Virus record (IMG/VR): IMGVR_UViG_3300035698_009791
Span: 1-27,923 of that record
DNA length: 27,923 bases
From: a virus
Direction: 5' to 3' (one strand)
Both the position numbers and the translations under genes were made by a program. Under the pieces are notes generated by a model. That model was not told the DNA's origin. It made no database searches and saw only the letters and a list, made by a program, of their open reading frames with translations. Every line of letters starts with the position of its first letter. Positions within the stretch are counted from its first letter, which is position 1. Shown one piece after another: positions 5,499 to 12,729 of this stretch.

Positions 5499-5770
5499 TA
5501 GGTTTTTTGCTTCCATCCATATTCTAAAGTAAAGATACCTGCAAAATTATTAAGGTCTTTTATCCTTTTAGTGGGAAAGTTCATTAATTTATTTCTAGCT
5601 TCTTTATTATCCTTTAAGTATTTTACTAACCATTCTATATATTGTTTTTCTTCATTATCTGTCCATTCATATTCTAAATACCAATTATCCTTTTTAAAAT
5701 CAATATCTTTAAAATTAACATCGACTCTTTTGCACATTTCTTTTAATATTTCTTTTAGATATTTGTTCAT
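5495..5770 (-). CDS. Hypothetical phage protein, 91 aa
   Basis: Start chosen at 5770 (MNKYLKEILKEMCKRV), 4 nt after the upstream TAA in TATATG context; an ATG at 5806 would overlap the previous gene by 32 nt. Contains WYLEYEWTDNEEKQYIEWLVKYLKDNKEARNKLM and ends TLEYGWKQKTY. The YEWT.EE...IEWL pattern occurs in uncharacterised phage proteins as I remember. No function known. Its TGA lies inside the -35 box of the next promoter. Confidence 0.65.
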   Translation of the reverse strand: MNKYLKEILKEMCKRVDVNFKDIDFKKDNWYLEYEWTDNEEKQYIEWLVKYLKDNKEARNKLMNFPTKRIKDLNNFAGIFTLEYGWKQKTY

Positions 5771-5774
5771 ATAA

Positions 5775-6071
5775 TTATCTTCGTTCTGTATGTATTTCAC
5801 ATTCAAAACAAACTTTATATTTTTTTATTTGCCAGCAATTGCAATATTTACCACATAAGGGGCATTTAAGTAATAATCCCTTTTCAATTGCTTCTTCATA
5901 TGTACATAGATATATATTACTTTTATTATCTTCATAATAATTTCTTTTATCTACATAATTACAATTATTACAAACTCTAGCCCATAATGCTGAACTAGGT
6001 GCATCATAACATTCTAATGATTTTTCTCCACATTTAGGACAATTATCTATCCATTGTATTCTATCTTCCAT
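5775..6071 (-). CDS. Zinc-ribbon protein, 98 aa
   Basis: Start set at MEDRIQW (6071) because a coupled gene (6061-6201) in another frame covers the longer version's N-terminus. It has CPKCGEKSLEC, VCNNCNY, LKCPLCGKYCNCW and VCFEC: at least two zinc ribbons of CxxC...CxxC type. Such proteins are usually nucleic-acid or protein-binding adaptors. No specific family recognised. Confidence 0.65.
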   Translation of the reverse strand: MEDRIQWIDNCPKCGEKSLECYDAPSSALWARVCNNCNYVDKRNYYEDNKSNIYLCTYEEAIEKGLLLKCPLCGKYCNCWQIKKYKVCFECEIHTERR

Positions 6072-6201
6072 ATGATTTACTGCATTCCTCACAATAAGCT
6101 GAACAATGTCTTCTGTTATTTTTACAGTCTTTATTCTTACATTTTTGTTCTTTATTAAATGCTTCAAATAATGGTTTTAGTATATTTAGTTTATTTTTCA
6201 T
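6061..6201 (-). CDS. Cys/His-rich microprotein, 46 aa
   Basis: MKNKLNILKPLFEAFNKEQ followed by CKNKDCKNNRRHCSAYCEECSKSYGR*: six Cys and one His in 22 residues, a compact metal-binding knuckle. Its ATG overlaps the TGA of the upstream 23-aa ORF, and its TAG overlaps the ATG of the downstream zinc-ribbon gene. That continuity is why I prefer it to the alternative long frame starting at 6167. Confidence 0.6.
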   Translation of the reverse strand: MKNKLNILKPLFEAFNKEQKCKNKDCKNNRRHCSAYCEECSKSYGR

Positions 6202-6269
6202 ATAAATTTCTCTAAGTATTTTATAGAGTCTTTTTCTATCGCTTTTTTCAATATTTCTTCGTTAGTCAT
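6198..6269 (-). CDS. Microprotein, 23 aa
   Basis: MTNEEILKKAIEKDSIKYLEKFI*: a short charged helix. MTNEEILKKAIEKA-like openings are common in small phage proteins. It sits between the large terminase stop and the next ATG (ATGA overlap), so it may serve mainly for translational coupling. Confidence 0.45.
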   Translation of the reverse strand: MTNEEILKKAIEKDSIKYLEKFI

Positions 6270-6273
6270 AATT

Positions 6274-7905
6274 TTATAATGAAAATATTTCTGGAACTCC
6301 ACCTAGATTAAATATCTCTTTTGCTAAGTTTGCATAATTGTAAGCATGTCTATAATGGTCAGGACCAGTCTTTAAATATTGTGCTACTATATCTCCTTTC
6401 TTATTTTCATTCTGAACTCTAGTTAAGTTCTTCATTTGTTTTTTAAAGTCTACATATACATCAATATTCTTTGGTATCTTTATATTTTGTTTTTTAATTT
6501 CATTAGTTGATTTATCTAAACTCATTGTTCTCCCTGTCGTTACTTTAAGTTCTTCTGTTCTAAACCATTGTCCTTTAGTAAATCCACTTGTATCGACATA
6601 CCAACACATATGGTTATTTCCTTGAGCTCTTTTACAAAATTCTTCAGCTGCTCTTCCTTCGGGATTACCATCAATAACTGCACATTTACTTTTATATTGT
6701 TCTGCTAATCCTACTAATTCATCTACTGTTCTACATTCACCAGTATATAATAATTTTTCTTTATCTATTATTACTATATGAAATATTTTACCTACATCAA
6801 CCCCCATGAATGCATGGTCACTTAATTGTGGAATAGTATAATCTCTTTTACATGCATCTATATCATGTTCAGTAAGTTTACCACCTTTAGGTTCATATGT
6901 TAATCCTAATGATTGATTCATGAATTGCATTACTTCCCATTCTGTTTCTTTTTCACTCTCTTCTATTAATTCATCAAGGTCTAATAAAGGACTATATAAT
7001 TGACTTATTTGATATCCTCTTTTACTTTTATCGGGATATTTAGGAACCCATTCTATTTGGCATGTATAAGGAACTATTTTCTTTTTACATTTTTTACAAA
7101 TTACTTGTTTATTTTCTTTATCTATATTCTCCCAAAAATCTAATTCTTGCCATTCATTACAATGAGGACATTTCAATTGTAAATGATGTTGGTCTGATTC
7201 ATTAAATTTATTATCTATTCCAAAGTTAGGTATCGTTGGTGTGCTTCTCCATCTCATCCATTTCCTCTTACTATGCATTGTTCTTTTCTTTAGAAAAGGA
7301 ATGCTTTCAATTAACATTCTATCTAACTCATCTACGAATACTGCATCTGCTGAAACTGATGTTATTTGTGTTGGTCTATTTGCTCCCCTAAAATAAATAA
7401 ATCCTTTACTCATTCTTTTCAATCCTACCTTATCCGTTTGTTTCTTCATTATCTTTTTCACCCTACCGGATACCATTGATAAATATTTACTATTATTAAT
7501 GGGCTCATCTATTCTTTCTTGTACTAAATCAGATACTGTTCCACTAGTAGGAAATACATATAATGAATTTTCTCTATATTGGTCGGGCAACCATAATGCT
7601 TCAGTTATCATTCTTTCGGTAATACCTGCCTGGGCTGACTTTTTGAATGTTATATCTGGATGTTGGTCTTCATATAGTTTTTCTACATAAGTATGATTAC
7701 CATTATTGTATTTACCTAAGTCTAATGGTTTATCTCTTACTGACCAATATTTCTCTACCCAATGAAGATAACTTTCTGTTTTATCCTTTTTGTTGTTCGT
7801 TAGTTTCTGGATTATCTGTATTTTGTTTTCCCTCTCCTTGAGTTTCTGCAATTTTTTTAATTCGTTGTTTAAGTTCTTCAATGTGTCTATCGAGTTGTTC
7901 TCCAT
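6274..7905 (-). CDS. terL: Terminase large subunit (GpA-type)
   Basis: The DNA-packaging motor ATPase and nuclease. Numbering from the ATG at 7905 (543 aa): Walker A-like KSAQAGITE (89-97), Walker B AVFVDELD (188-195), a zinc ribbon CPHC...CKKC (246-273) as in lambda GpA-like terminases, then an RNase H-like nuclease with GVDVG (Asp370), AVIDGNPEGR (Asp412) and a late GPDHYRHAYNYA segment. The complex binds the small subunit, cuts concatemers and pumps DNA into proheads. The reading frame has several ATGs between 7905 and 7944, all inside the small-subunit gene, so the true start is uncertain but overlaps that gene by at least 125 nt. A coiled N-terminus (about 1-45) falls in the overlap. Confidence 0.9.
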   Translation of the reverse strand: MENNSIDTLKNLNNELKKLQKLKERENKIQIIQKLTNNKKDKTESYLHWVEKYWSVRDKPLDLGKYNNGNHTYVEKLYEDQHPDITFKKSAQAGITERMITEALWLPDQYRENSLYVFPTSGTVSDLVQERIDEPINNSKYLSMVSGRVKKIMKKQTDKVGLKRMSKGFIYFRGANRPTQITSVSADAVFVDELDRMLIESIPFLKKRTMHSKRKWMRWRSTPTIPNFGIDNKFNESDQHHLQLKCPHCNEWQELDFWENIDKENKQVICKKCKKKIVPYTCQIEWVPKYPDKSKRGYQISQLYSPLLDLDELIEESEKETEWEVMQFMNQSLGLTYEPKGGKLTEHDIDACKRDYTIPQLSDHAFMGVDVGKIFHIVIIDKEKLLYTGECRTVDELVGLAEQYKSKCAVIDGNPEGRAAEEFCKRAQGNNHMCWYVDTSGFTKGQWFRTEELKVTTGRTMSLDKSTNEIKKQNIKIPKNIDVYVDFKKQMKNLTRVQNENKKGDIVAQYLKTGPDHYRHAYNYANLAKEIFNLGGVPEIFSL

Positions 7906-8419
7906 TGAGTTGTTCATAATTTCCATTTTCATTATCACCATCATCGGTGCTTACATATTGTGTTGATTTACCAAATACTCTATCAAATAATGATTCAATA
8001 GCTCTCCAGTCTGCTTCCCTTGTTTTTATGTAATAATATTTTTTACTTTTTAAATCATCTTCCATTTCTCCAGTTTCTTCATTCAGGTTCTTTTCAAATA
8101 CTTCACCACTTAATCCATCTAAATCATCTTGGTCATCTACTGATTGAGCACATTCATCAAAAAACTTTTTAATCTCTCTCCAATCAGTAACCATTACATG
8201 CTCTCTAATTTTTTTACCATTTTTATTTTCTGTTTCATCTATTCTAAATAAAAACATTTCTCCTTCTGCTTGTGCCATCATTATCTTTAATAGTCTATTA
8301 GCTTTATTCATTATGGCTTGATGTAAAGCTTTTTCTACTTTTCTTCTTTCTAATGTTGCTTTATTATATCCACCTAATTTTCTTCCTGCGTTTGGTTGTG
8401 AGCCTCCCCATGTTCCCAT
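7781..8419 (-). CDS. terS: Terminase small subunit-like protein
   Basis: 212 residues beginning MGTWGGSQPNAGRKLGGYNKATLERR, the GGxxPGAGRK-type N-terminal arm typical of small terminases, followed by helices and DWRAIESLFDRVFGKSTQ. The C-terminus is acidic, then basic/Gln-rich (EELKQRIKKIAETQGEG) and probably coiled. It sits directly upstream of, and overlaps, the large subunit gene, as usual for terminase pairs. It would recognise packaging sites and form a ring with TerL. Upstream is a terminator (8494-8518), so it heads a new unit; only a weak TATAAC-like -10 without a good -35 is visible. Confidence 0.78.
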   Translation of the reverse strand: MGTWGGSQPNAGRKLGGYNKATLERRKVEKALHQAIMNKANRLLKIMMAQAEGEMFLFRIDETENKNGKKIREHVMVTDWREIKKFFDECAQSVDDQDDLDGLSGEVFEKNLNEETGEMEDDLKSKKYYYIKTREADWRAIESLFDRVFGKSTQYVSTDDGDNENGNYEQLNGEQLDRHIEELKQRIKKIAETQGEGKQNTDNPETNEQQKG

Positions 8420-8493
8420 ATAGTTATTTGTAAAGATTATTTTTCTTATTTATCTAATGTTATATAATGTTTATTATTCCTTTAATATTAAAC

Positions 8494-8518
8494 AAAAAAC
8501 CCACCTAAAAAAGTGGAT
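8494..8518 (-). terminator. Rho-independent terminator
   Basis: On the minus strand TCCAC, an 8-nt loop TTTTTTAG, GTGGG (5-bp stem including one T-G pair), followed by TTTTTTGTTT. It lies a few bases after the last microprotein of the unit that begins at the 11.2-kb promoter and just before the terminase genes. Confidence 0.75.
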
Positions 8519-8522
8519 ATTG

Positions 8523-8588
8523 TTATATACCATTATATTTACATATATATTGATTATTACTTAGTTCTTTTACTCCTTTAACAAGCAT
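8523..8588 (-). CDS. Possible 21-aa peptide
   Basis: MLVKGVKELSNNQYICKYNGI*: a short ORF immediately before the terminator. Its composition is protein-like, but the length gives no statistical support. Confidence 0.3.
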   Translation of the reverse strand: MLVKGVKELSNNQYICKYNGI

Positions 8589-8616
8589 TTATATTTATTT
8601 TATTTTTGTTTTAGTT

Positions 8617-8640
8617 ACTTTTTTTATTACTTTACTCTAT
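8617..8640. repeat. Imperfect direct repeat with 8772-8796
   Basis: ACTTTTTTTATTACTTTA then CTCTAT here, against the same with one extra T and one C-to-T change at 8772-8796. A second shared word, TTTGTTTTAGTTA, occurs at 8605-8617 and 8802-8814. They flank the 45-aa ORF (8632-8769), suggesting a local duplication in this otherwise gene-poor 8420-8875 gap. Confidence 0.6.
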
Positions 8641-8769
8641 ATAATTTTTATAATAATTATCTTGTTTTTCTCTTAATCTCTTTTCTTCTTCATCTGAAAT
8701 ATCCTCATCCATTATTATTAATAATGGGGATAGGGCTATAGTTAATAGTATTATAAATAATAATATCAT
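8632..8769 (-). CDS. Membrane-anchored acidic microprotein, 45 aa
   Basis: MILLFIILLTIALSPLLIIMDEDISDEEEKR... with one N-terminal transmembrane helix (residues 1-20) and a charged tail ending NYYKNYIE*. TATATG start context. Function unknown. Confidence 0.5.
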   Translation of the reverse strand: MILLFIILLTIALSPLLIIMDEDISDEEEKRLREKQDNYYKNYIE

Positions 8770-8875
8770 ATACTTTTTTTTATTACTTTATTCTATTCCT
8801 CTTTGTTTTAGTTATTTTATGATTATTATCTTCTTTATGTAATATTGTAGTTTTATTAAATCACATTTAATTTAT

Positions 8876-9067
8876 TTAATATTCTTCTACTTCTGCTGGG
8901 GTATATTTGGCTTCTTCAATTATTAATTTTTTTTTATCTAGCTCTTTATTTCTTTGATTGAATGTTTCAGTTTCCCTAATCCTCATATTTTCAAGTTTAG
9001 ATAGTCTATTTATTTTCCATTCTTTTAAATTTTCTTCTCTAAGTTTTTTTACTTCTTCATTATACAT
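8876..9067 (-). CDS. Hypothetical charged protein, 63 aa
   Basis: MYNEEVKKLREENLKEWKINRLSKLENMRIRETETFNQRNKELDKKK, then EEAKYTPAEVEEY*. Predicted almost entirely helical or coiled coil. No family recognised. The start follows the upstream stop closely. Confidence 0.6.
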   Translation of the reverse strand: MYNEEVKKLREENLKEWKINRLSKLENMRIRETETFNQRNKELDKKKLIIEEAKYTPAEVEEY

Positions 9068-9071
9068 ATAT

Positions 9072-9254
9072 TTATTCTATTAATAAATTACCATTATTTA
9101 TTTTATTTAATACCCAATCATATATTGGAGTTACTTTAATTATTTCGTCTTTCATTTTTGGATTAATTGGATTTGTTTTTTGCCACCCGCCATTATCTTT
9201 GAACCCAATGTTAATAAACCCGCTTTCATATTCTAATACTTCTTGCTCCATCAT
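9072..9254 (-). CDS. Hypothetical protein, 60 aa
   Basis: MMEQEVLEYESGFINIGFKDNGGWQKTNPINPKMKDEIIKVTPIYDW. No domain recognised. The start overlaps the upstream TGA (ATGATG), indicating coupling. Confidence 0.6.
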   Translation of the reverse strand: MMEQEVLEYESGFINIGFKDNGGWQKTNPINPKMKDEIIKVTPIYDWVLNKINNGNLLIE

Positions 9255-9487
9255 ATAGTTATTTTAGGTATTTTTAAATCTTTAAACCAATAATTTTTTA
9301 GATTTTGACTATCTATTAACATTACCTCATATTTTCTATGCCAACCAAATTTATTCATCATTTTAGTAAACCAAGGTAAATCTTTATATCCTCCTTCTTC
9401 CTTTTTATCTATATGTATAGAAATCTTTTTTAAATCTTTTATAGTAAGTGTTTTTTCTATTTTATTACTATATGTACTTTTATTCAT
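9251..9487 (-). CDS. Hypothetical protein, 78 aa
   Basis: Contains KDLKKISIHIDKKEEGG, DLPWFTKMMNKFGWHRKYEVMLIDSQNLKNYWF and ends KIPKITI*. Mixed alpha/beta composition, aromatic-rich middle. No family recognised; coupled to the next gene by overlap. Confidence 0.6.
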   Translation of the reverse strand: MNKSTYSNKIEKTLTIKDLKKISIHIDKKEEGGYKDLPWFTKMMNKFGWHRKYEVMLIDSQNLKNYWFKDLKIPKITI

Positions 9488-9532
9488 ATATCTTTATTCT
9501 TTATTATATCATATTTTTTTATTATTTAATTA

Positions 9533-9673
9533 TTATAAATCTGCACCAGCTTTATCTTGTGCATTTTTTATCGCTTCAAATTCTTGACCTCTTTTAAATG
9601 CTTCTATTAATGCATCATCTTGATTATCCCAATCTCTTAAATCTTCTAACATTTTTTTTATCTCTTTTTCCAT
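9533..9673 (-). CDS. Small acidic helical protein, 46 aa
   Basis: MEKEIKKMLEDLRDWDNQDDALIEAFKRGQEFEAIKNAQDKAGADL*: amphipathic helices, soluble. Protein-like codon structure and an isolated position. The following stretch to 9752 shows only a 7-bp hairpin (GTTATTA/TAATAAC). Confidence 0.55.
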   Translation of the reverse strand: MEKEIKKMLEDLRDWDNQDDALIEAFKRGQEFEAIKNAQDKAGADL

Positions 9674-9752
9674 AATTTTACAATAATTTAGTTATTATTA
9701 TATATATTAATAACTCCATTTATATTTGGTGATAAAAAACATAATGATACAT

Positions 9753-9851
9753 TTAATGCAAAAGAGTGGTTAATATATATAATAGTATATAGCCCATTAA
9801 TATATTTATAAAAAATAGTGCTATTAAAAATATTAAATAAGCTTTTATCAT
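9753..9851 (-). CDS. Single-pass membrane microprotein, 32 aa
   Basis: MIKAYLIFLIALFFINILM followed by more hydrophobic residues, ending TTLLH*. The ATG lies next to the stop of the upstream gene (9853). One transmembrane helix; function unknown. Confidence 0.5.
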   Translation of the reverse strand: MIKAYLIFLIALFFINILMGYILLYILTTLLH

Positions 9852-9852
9852 G

Positions 9853-10203
9853 TTATTTTTTAAATATTGAATTAATAGTATCCCATAAATCTTCTAGGCT
9901 ATCAAATGATTCTAATTCATCTTCCAATTCTTTTTTATAATCATCTATTGATTTATGTTTATCTTCTTCTATTGTTTTATTATTTATATTAAACATTCTT
10001 TGTTCTATATCATTTGATTCTCTATCTTTGACAATACTAAATTCATTCCTTAATCTATCTATTTCTTTTAAATCTCCTGCTTGTTTTTTATTATGTTTAT
10101 ATCCTCTATGATAACAATAATTTAAACAAGTCTTTATTGTATCAATATCTTTGTCTTCTAATGTATATATTGTTTCTTGTTTCATTTTTAAATTTTTTAT
10201 CAT
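9853..10203 (-). CDS. Hypothetical protein, 116 aa
   Basis: Contains YTLEDKDIDTIKTCLNYCYHRGYKH, a basic middle and an acidic C-terminus (KKELEDELESFDSLEDLWDTINSIF). Largely helical. No family recognised. Part of the operon downstream of the large RNA. Confidence 0.6.
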   Translation of the reverse strand: MIKNLKMKQETIYTLEDKDIDTIKTCLNYCYHRGYKHNKKQAGDLKEIDRLRNEFSIVKDRESNDIEQRMFNINNKTIEEDKHKSIDDYKKELEDELESFDSLEDLWDTINSIFKK

Positions 10204-10220
10204 ATTACTTTATTTAATAT

Positions 10221-10445
10221 TTATTTTATCCAAAATTTATACCATTTTCTTTTATAATCTTTACAATCACCATCTATATTGAATTCATCACAATCTCCTC
10301 TATTTCCTCTAGTGTAATTATTAAGAGTACAATAATTTTCTATATTGTATTCATCTATCACTATCACTATTTCATATTTACAATTCTTACAATATACTTT
10401 CTTTTTATTCATTTCATCTATTACTTTATTTTGTGTTTTACTCAT
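10221..10445 (-). CDS. Small Cys-rich protein, 74 aa
   Basis: MSKTQNKVIDEMNKKKVYCKNCKYE, then NYCTLNNYTRG, then GDCDEFNIDGDCKDYKRKWYKFWIK. The CxxC...C...C...C spacing with a terminal C..Y.RKWY is a recurrent layout of small phage proteins of unknown function (possible zinc site). It is the first ORF after the large structured RNA. Confidence 0.65.
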   Translation of the reverse strand: MSKTQNKVIDEMNKKKVYCKNCKYEIVIVIDEYNIENYCTLNNYTRGNRGDCDEFNIDGDCKDYKRKWYKFWIK

Positions 10446-10817
10446 ATTTTTTTTAATATATAATATATAGGGAGGAAGATTAGGTTTTCTTCCAATATGG
10501 GTCTTTATTCATCTTTTATTTTTGCAAACTAGTAAAGCCCACTCTACTAATTAGGAGCTATTCCCAAAGACAGGAAACTGTTGCTCTAAATTATACAATC
10601 TATATACCAAACCTAGGAGATAGCATATAAATAACTTAACGCATAATTGGCTCATTTAAGTTTATTTGGAGCCTCTCGGTAGTGATACCTTTTTATTTAA
10701 TGTAATCATTACACATATACCAACTACTAACCGACATCCTATTCAGCTTTCATTGTGCTTTATTCACTCACTTATGAATTATTCAGCCACCCCTAAATAT
10801 TATATATTAATAATTCT

Positions 10818-10907
10818 TATAGCCTCCACTTAATAAAAAGTGAAAGCCTGAAAAAAATACCTATTCTTCGCTTAATTTTGTCCCCATGCAATTAAGGTGA
10901 AGCTATA
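10818..10907 (-). repeat. RNA module B (related to module A)
   Basis: Closed by TATAGC/GCTATA. It starts GCTTCACCTTAATTG, folds through CTTAATT/AATTAAG, has a CACTT/AAGTG hairpin and ends GAGGCTATA. It shares 14 of 15 positions with the 5' part of module A and the GAGGCT end. Confidence 0.65.
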
Positions 10908-10942
10908 AAAATCATTATTTTTAATGAACTATATTACTTATC

Positions 10943-11022
10943 TAGAGCCTCAATATAATTTCTTATATTAAGACCTAATTAACTAACTCATTTTAATTTA
11001 TGACAATTAAGATGAAGCTCTA
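10943..11022 (-). repeat. RNA module A (related to module B)
   Basis: Closed by TAGAGC/GCTCTA. It starts GCTTCATCTTAATTG, folds through CATcTTAATT/AATTAAaATG, and ends GAGGCTCTA. Against module B the closing helix differs by a compensatory G-C to T-A change, which supports the pairing. Confidence 0.65.
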
Positions 11023-11209
11023 AATAACTAATGAATCAGATTACGGAGATGGATAGCTTCAATATTTCCGCTATCTAATAAGTTTGAAAATACTCCCTTA
11101 TTATACACCTCTACTGGGATAATTATATTTTGAAAATTATGTAAAATATTTATCAAGAGATTTTATTATTTTCAATATAATTATTCTGATTCTTATTACT
11201 TATATTAAT

Positions 11210-11238
11210 ATTATATATTATTTAAAGAAATAAGTCAA
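11210..11238 (-). promoter_or_regulatory. Sigma70 promoter of the large RNA
   Basis: TTGACT (11233-11238), 17 bp, TATAAT (11210-11215), pointing left. Expected transcription start near 11203. ACCTATTGAC around the -35 is shared with the 5.5-kb promoter. Confidence 0.85.
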
Positions 11239-11261
11239 TAGGTTTTTTTTAATTAATTTTA

Positions 11262-11274
11262 TTTAATATTAGTG
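11262..11274. promoter_or_regulatory. Shared upstream element, copy 1
   Basis: TTTAATATTAGTG lies about 24 bp upstream of the -35 box of the RNA promoter. The identical 13-mer, within a longer similar stretch, lies about 25 bp upstream of the 19.4-kb promoter. It may be a regulator site or an UP-type element. Confidence 0.45.
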
Positions 11275-11324
11275 ATTTTATATTAATAACTATTATAAAT
11301 AATATAAAACATTTTAAAATAATT

Positions 11325-11621
11325 TTAATTGCTTATTTTGTCTCTTATTTCAATATGTATTTTATTACCAAATTCTGGTTTTATTTTTTTAATATCTATT
11401 AAATTATCTTTGTTTATTCTTCTTTTTAATTCTTTAATTATATTTTCATTAGTTGGTTCTATATCCATATAATTATTAATATATTTATCTCTTAATATAT
11501 TTAGTTCATTTTCTATTAATTCTTTATTACATTTACCATTAAAATTTAATAACAAACTAATTTCTTCTATATCAATATTATATAGATTTCTTTTACATTT
11601 TAAAGTTGTTGTATAATTCAT
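11325..11621 (-). CDS. Hypothetical protein, 98 aa
   Basis: MNYTTTLKCKRNLYNIDIEEISLLLNF, then a helical middle and IKKIKPEFGNKIHIEIRDKISN. It follows the cytosine methyltransferase by 5 nt in the same operon and is the last gene before the large RNA's promoter. No family recognised. Confidence 0.6.
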   Translation of the reverse strand: MNYTTTLKCKRNLYNIDIEEISLLLNFNGKCNKELIENELNILRDKYINNYMDIEPTNENIIKELKRRINKDNLIDIKKIKPEFGNKIHIEIRDKISN

Positions 11622-11626
11622 ATTTT

Positions 11627-12727
11627 TTAATTTATTTTATCAAGCCAATATTCTTGTATTCTTTTAGATATTTGTGCAATCATTATTGGAGGAACTGACA
11701 TACCAATTAAATAACCAATTTTACCATTTCCATTTTCTTTATCAATTGGGACTAAAAAATTATAATCTAATGGAAATGTTCCAGCTTTTATTATTTCTCT
11801 ACTACTAATACAATATGGAATTTCTGATAAATGCATTGTTCTATGACATTCACTTTGTAATGTTGGTAATACCAAATCATTACTTAGTTTATAATAATTA
11901 AAAAAACTACCTTTTGGATGAACGCTAGATATTTGTATGCCTGATTTACATTTTTTCCATAAGTTTAAAAAATCATCATTAAATACTTTTCTTCTATATT
12001 TTTTATCAGTATTATCTTTTATTTTACTAAATACAATTTCATCTTCATTAAATGTTAAATTTAAAAATGGCATTTTTGTTAATAAATGTTGTTTTGGTCC
12101 TTCAATTTTTTCTGCTATATCTTTTCTTATACTTATAAAAAATACTCTTTGTCTTCTTTGTGGTACTCCCATTTTACTAGCATCTAATAACCAATGATGT
12201 GTATAATATCCTGCTTTTTCTGATTCTTGTATTATTTTTTGTGAATATTTCATTGCATTACCTAATAAAATTCCCTTTACGTTTTCTGTTATAATTACTT
12301 TTGGTTGAAGTCTTTTTGCTAAATCAATAAAATCAAAAAATAATGTATCTAATACTTGTTTAGTTTGCCCTTCCTTAAATTTCTTTTCTTTGCCCCAATC
12401 CTTTTCTCTATTGCCACTCATACTGAAATTTGAACATGGTGGCGAACCATCTAAAATATCTAAATTATAAAGTTCTTTTGGTAAATCCATTGTTATCATT
12501 TTTCTTATATCACAATCATATACTAATTTAGGATTATGATTAACTTTATAAACTTCTACTAATTTTTTATCAATTTCATTCATTCCAATAACATCATATC
12601 CTGCTAATTTATATCCCATAGTCGACCCACCACCGCATGCAAAAGTAGAAAATACTTTATATCCATTTTTATTTACTTTCTTTAAATCTTCTAATTTCCA
12701 TTTATAATTAAATTTATGATTATTCAT
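11627..12727 (-). CDS. DNA cytosine-C5 methyltransferase
   Basis: 366 aa with motifs in order: I, STFACGGGSTMGYKLAG (27-43, SAM binding); IV, GSPPCSNFS (94-102, catalytic Cys98); VI, TENVKG (147-152); VIII, QRRQR (190-194); and a late motif X region near GYLIGMSVPP, with a target-recognition domain in the middle. It transfers a methyl group from SAM to C5 of cytosine in a target that cannot be predicted. No partner restriction enzyme lies next to it, so it is probably an orphan methylase protecting phage DNA from host restriction or marking its own DNA. Start ATG follows the Trx-like gene by 2 nt. Confidence 0.92.
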   Translation of the reverse strand: MNNHKFNYKWKLEDLKKVNKNGYKVFSTFACGGGSTMGYKLAGYDVIGMNEIDKKLVEVYKVNHNPKLVYDCDIRKMITMDLPKELYNLDILDGSPPCSNFSMSGNREKDWGKEKKFKEGQTKQVLDTLFFDFIDLAKRLQPKVIITENVKGILLGNAMKYSQKIIQESEKAGYYTHHWLLDASKMGVPQRRQRVFFISIRKDIAEKIEGPKQHLLTKMPFLNLTFNEDEIVFSKIKDNTDKKYRRKVFNDDFLNLWKKCKSGIQISSVHPKGSFFNYYKLSNDLVLPTLQSECHRTMHLSEIPYCISSREIIKAGTFPLDYNFLVPIDKENGNGKIGYLIGMSVPPIMIAQISKRIQEYWLDKIN

Positions 12728-12729
12728 AG

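Larger units (their letters stand above)
10470..11203 (-). ncRNA. Large structured RNA candidate, about 730 nt
   Basis: No ORF of note occupies 10446-11240, yet a near-perfect promoter (11210-11238) fires into it. On the minus strand many helices form: a 5' helix of 11+6 bp (11168-11184 with 11119-11137, 2-nt bulge), AATAAG/CTTATT (11097-11102/11077-11082), GATAGC/GCTATC (11070-11075/11052-11057), module A (11022-10943), module B (10907-10818), TCGGT/ACCGA (10734-10730/10680-10676) enclosing TGTAAT/ATTACA, GGCTC/GAGCC (10673-10669/10653-10649), TTAGAGC/GCTCcTAA (10589-10551) enclosing ACAG-TTTC-CTGT, and a final GGAAGA/TCTTCC (10493-10474). Size and setting resemble phage-borne GOLLD or ROOL RNAs, but I cannot assign it. 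It may also be a very long leader of the downstream genes. Confidence 0.72.

Noticed and set aside
5775-6167. Longer zinc-ribbon frame starting at 6167
   Set aside because: Its first 32 residues lack cysteines and overlap the coupled Cys-rich ORF 6061-6201. The start at 6071 keeps the chain of overlapping stop and start codons.
8420-8875. CRISPR array or tandem repeat array suggested by repeated T-rich words
   Set aside because: Only two imperfect copies exist, without regular spacers; it looks like a small local duplication.
12192-12207. Second DnaA-box-like word (TGTGTATAA) near 12.2 kb
   Set aside because: It lies inside the conserved coding region of the cytosine methyltransferase and is best explained by codon content.
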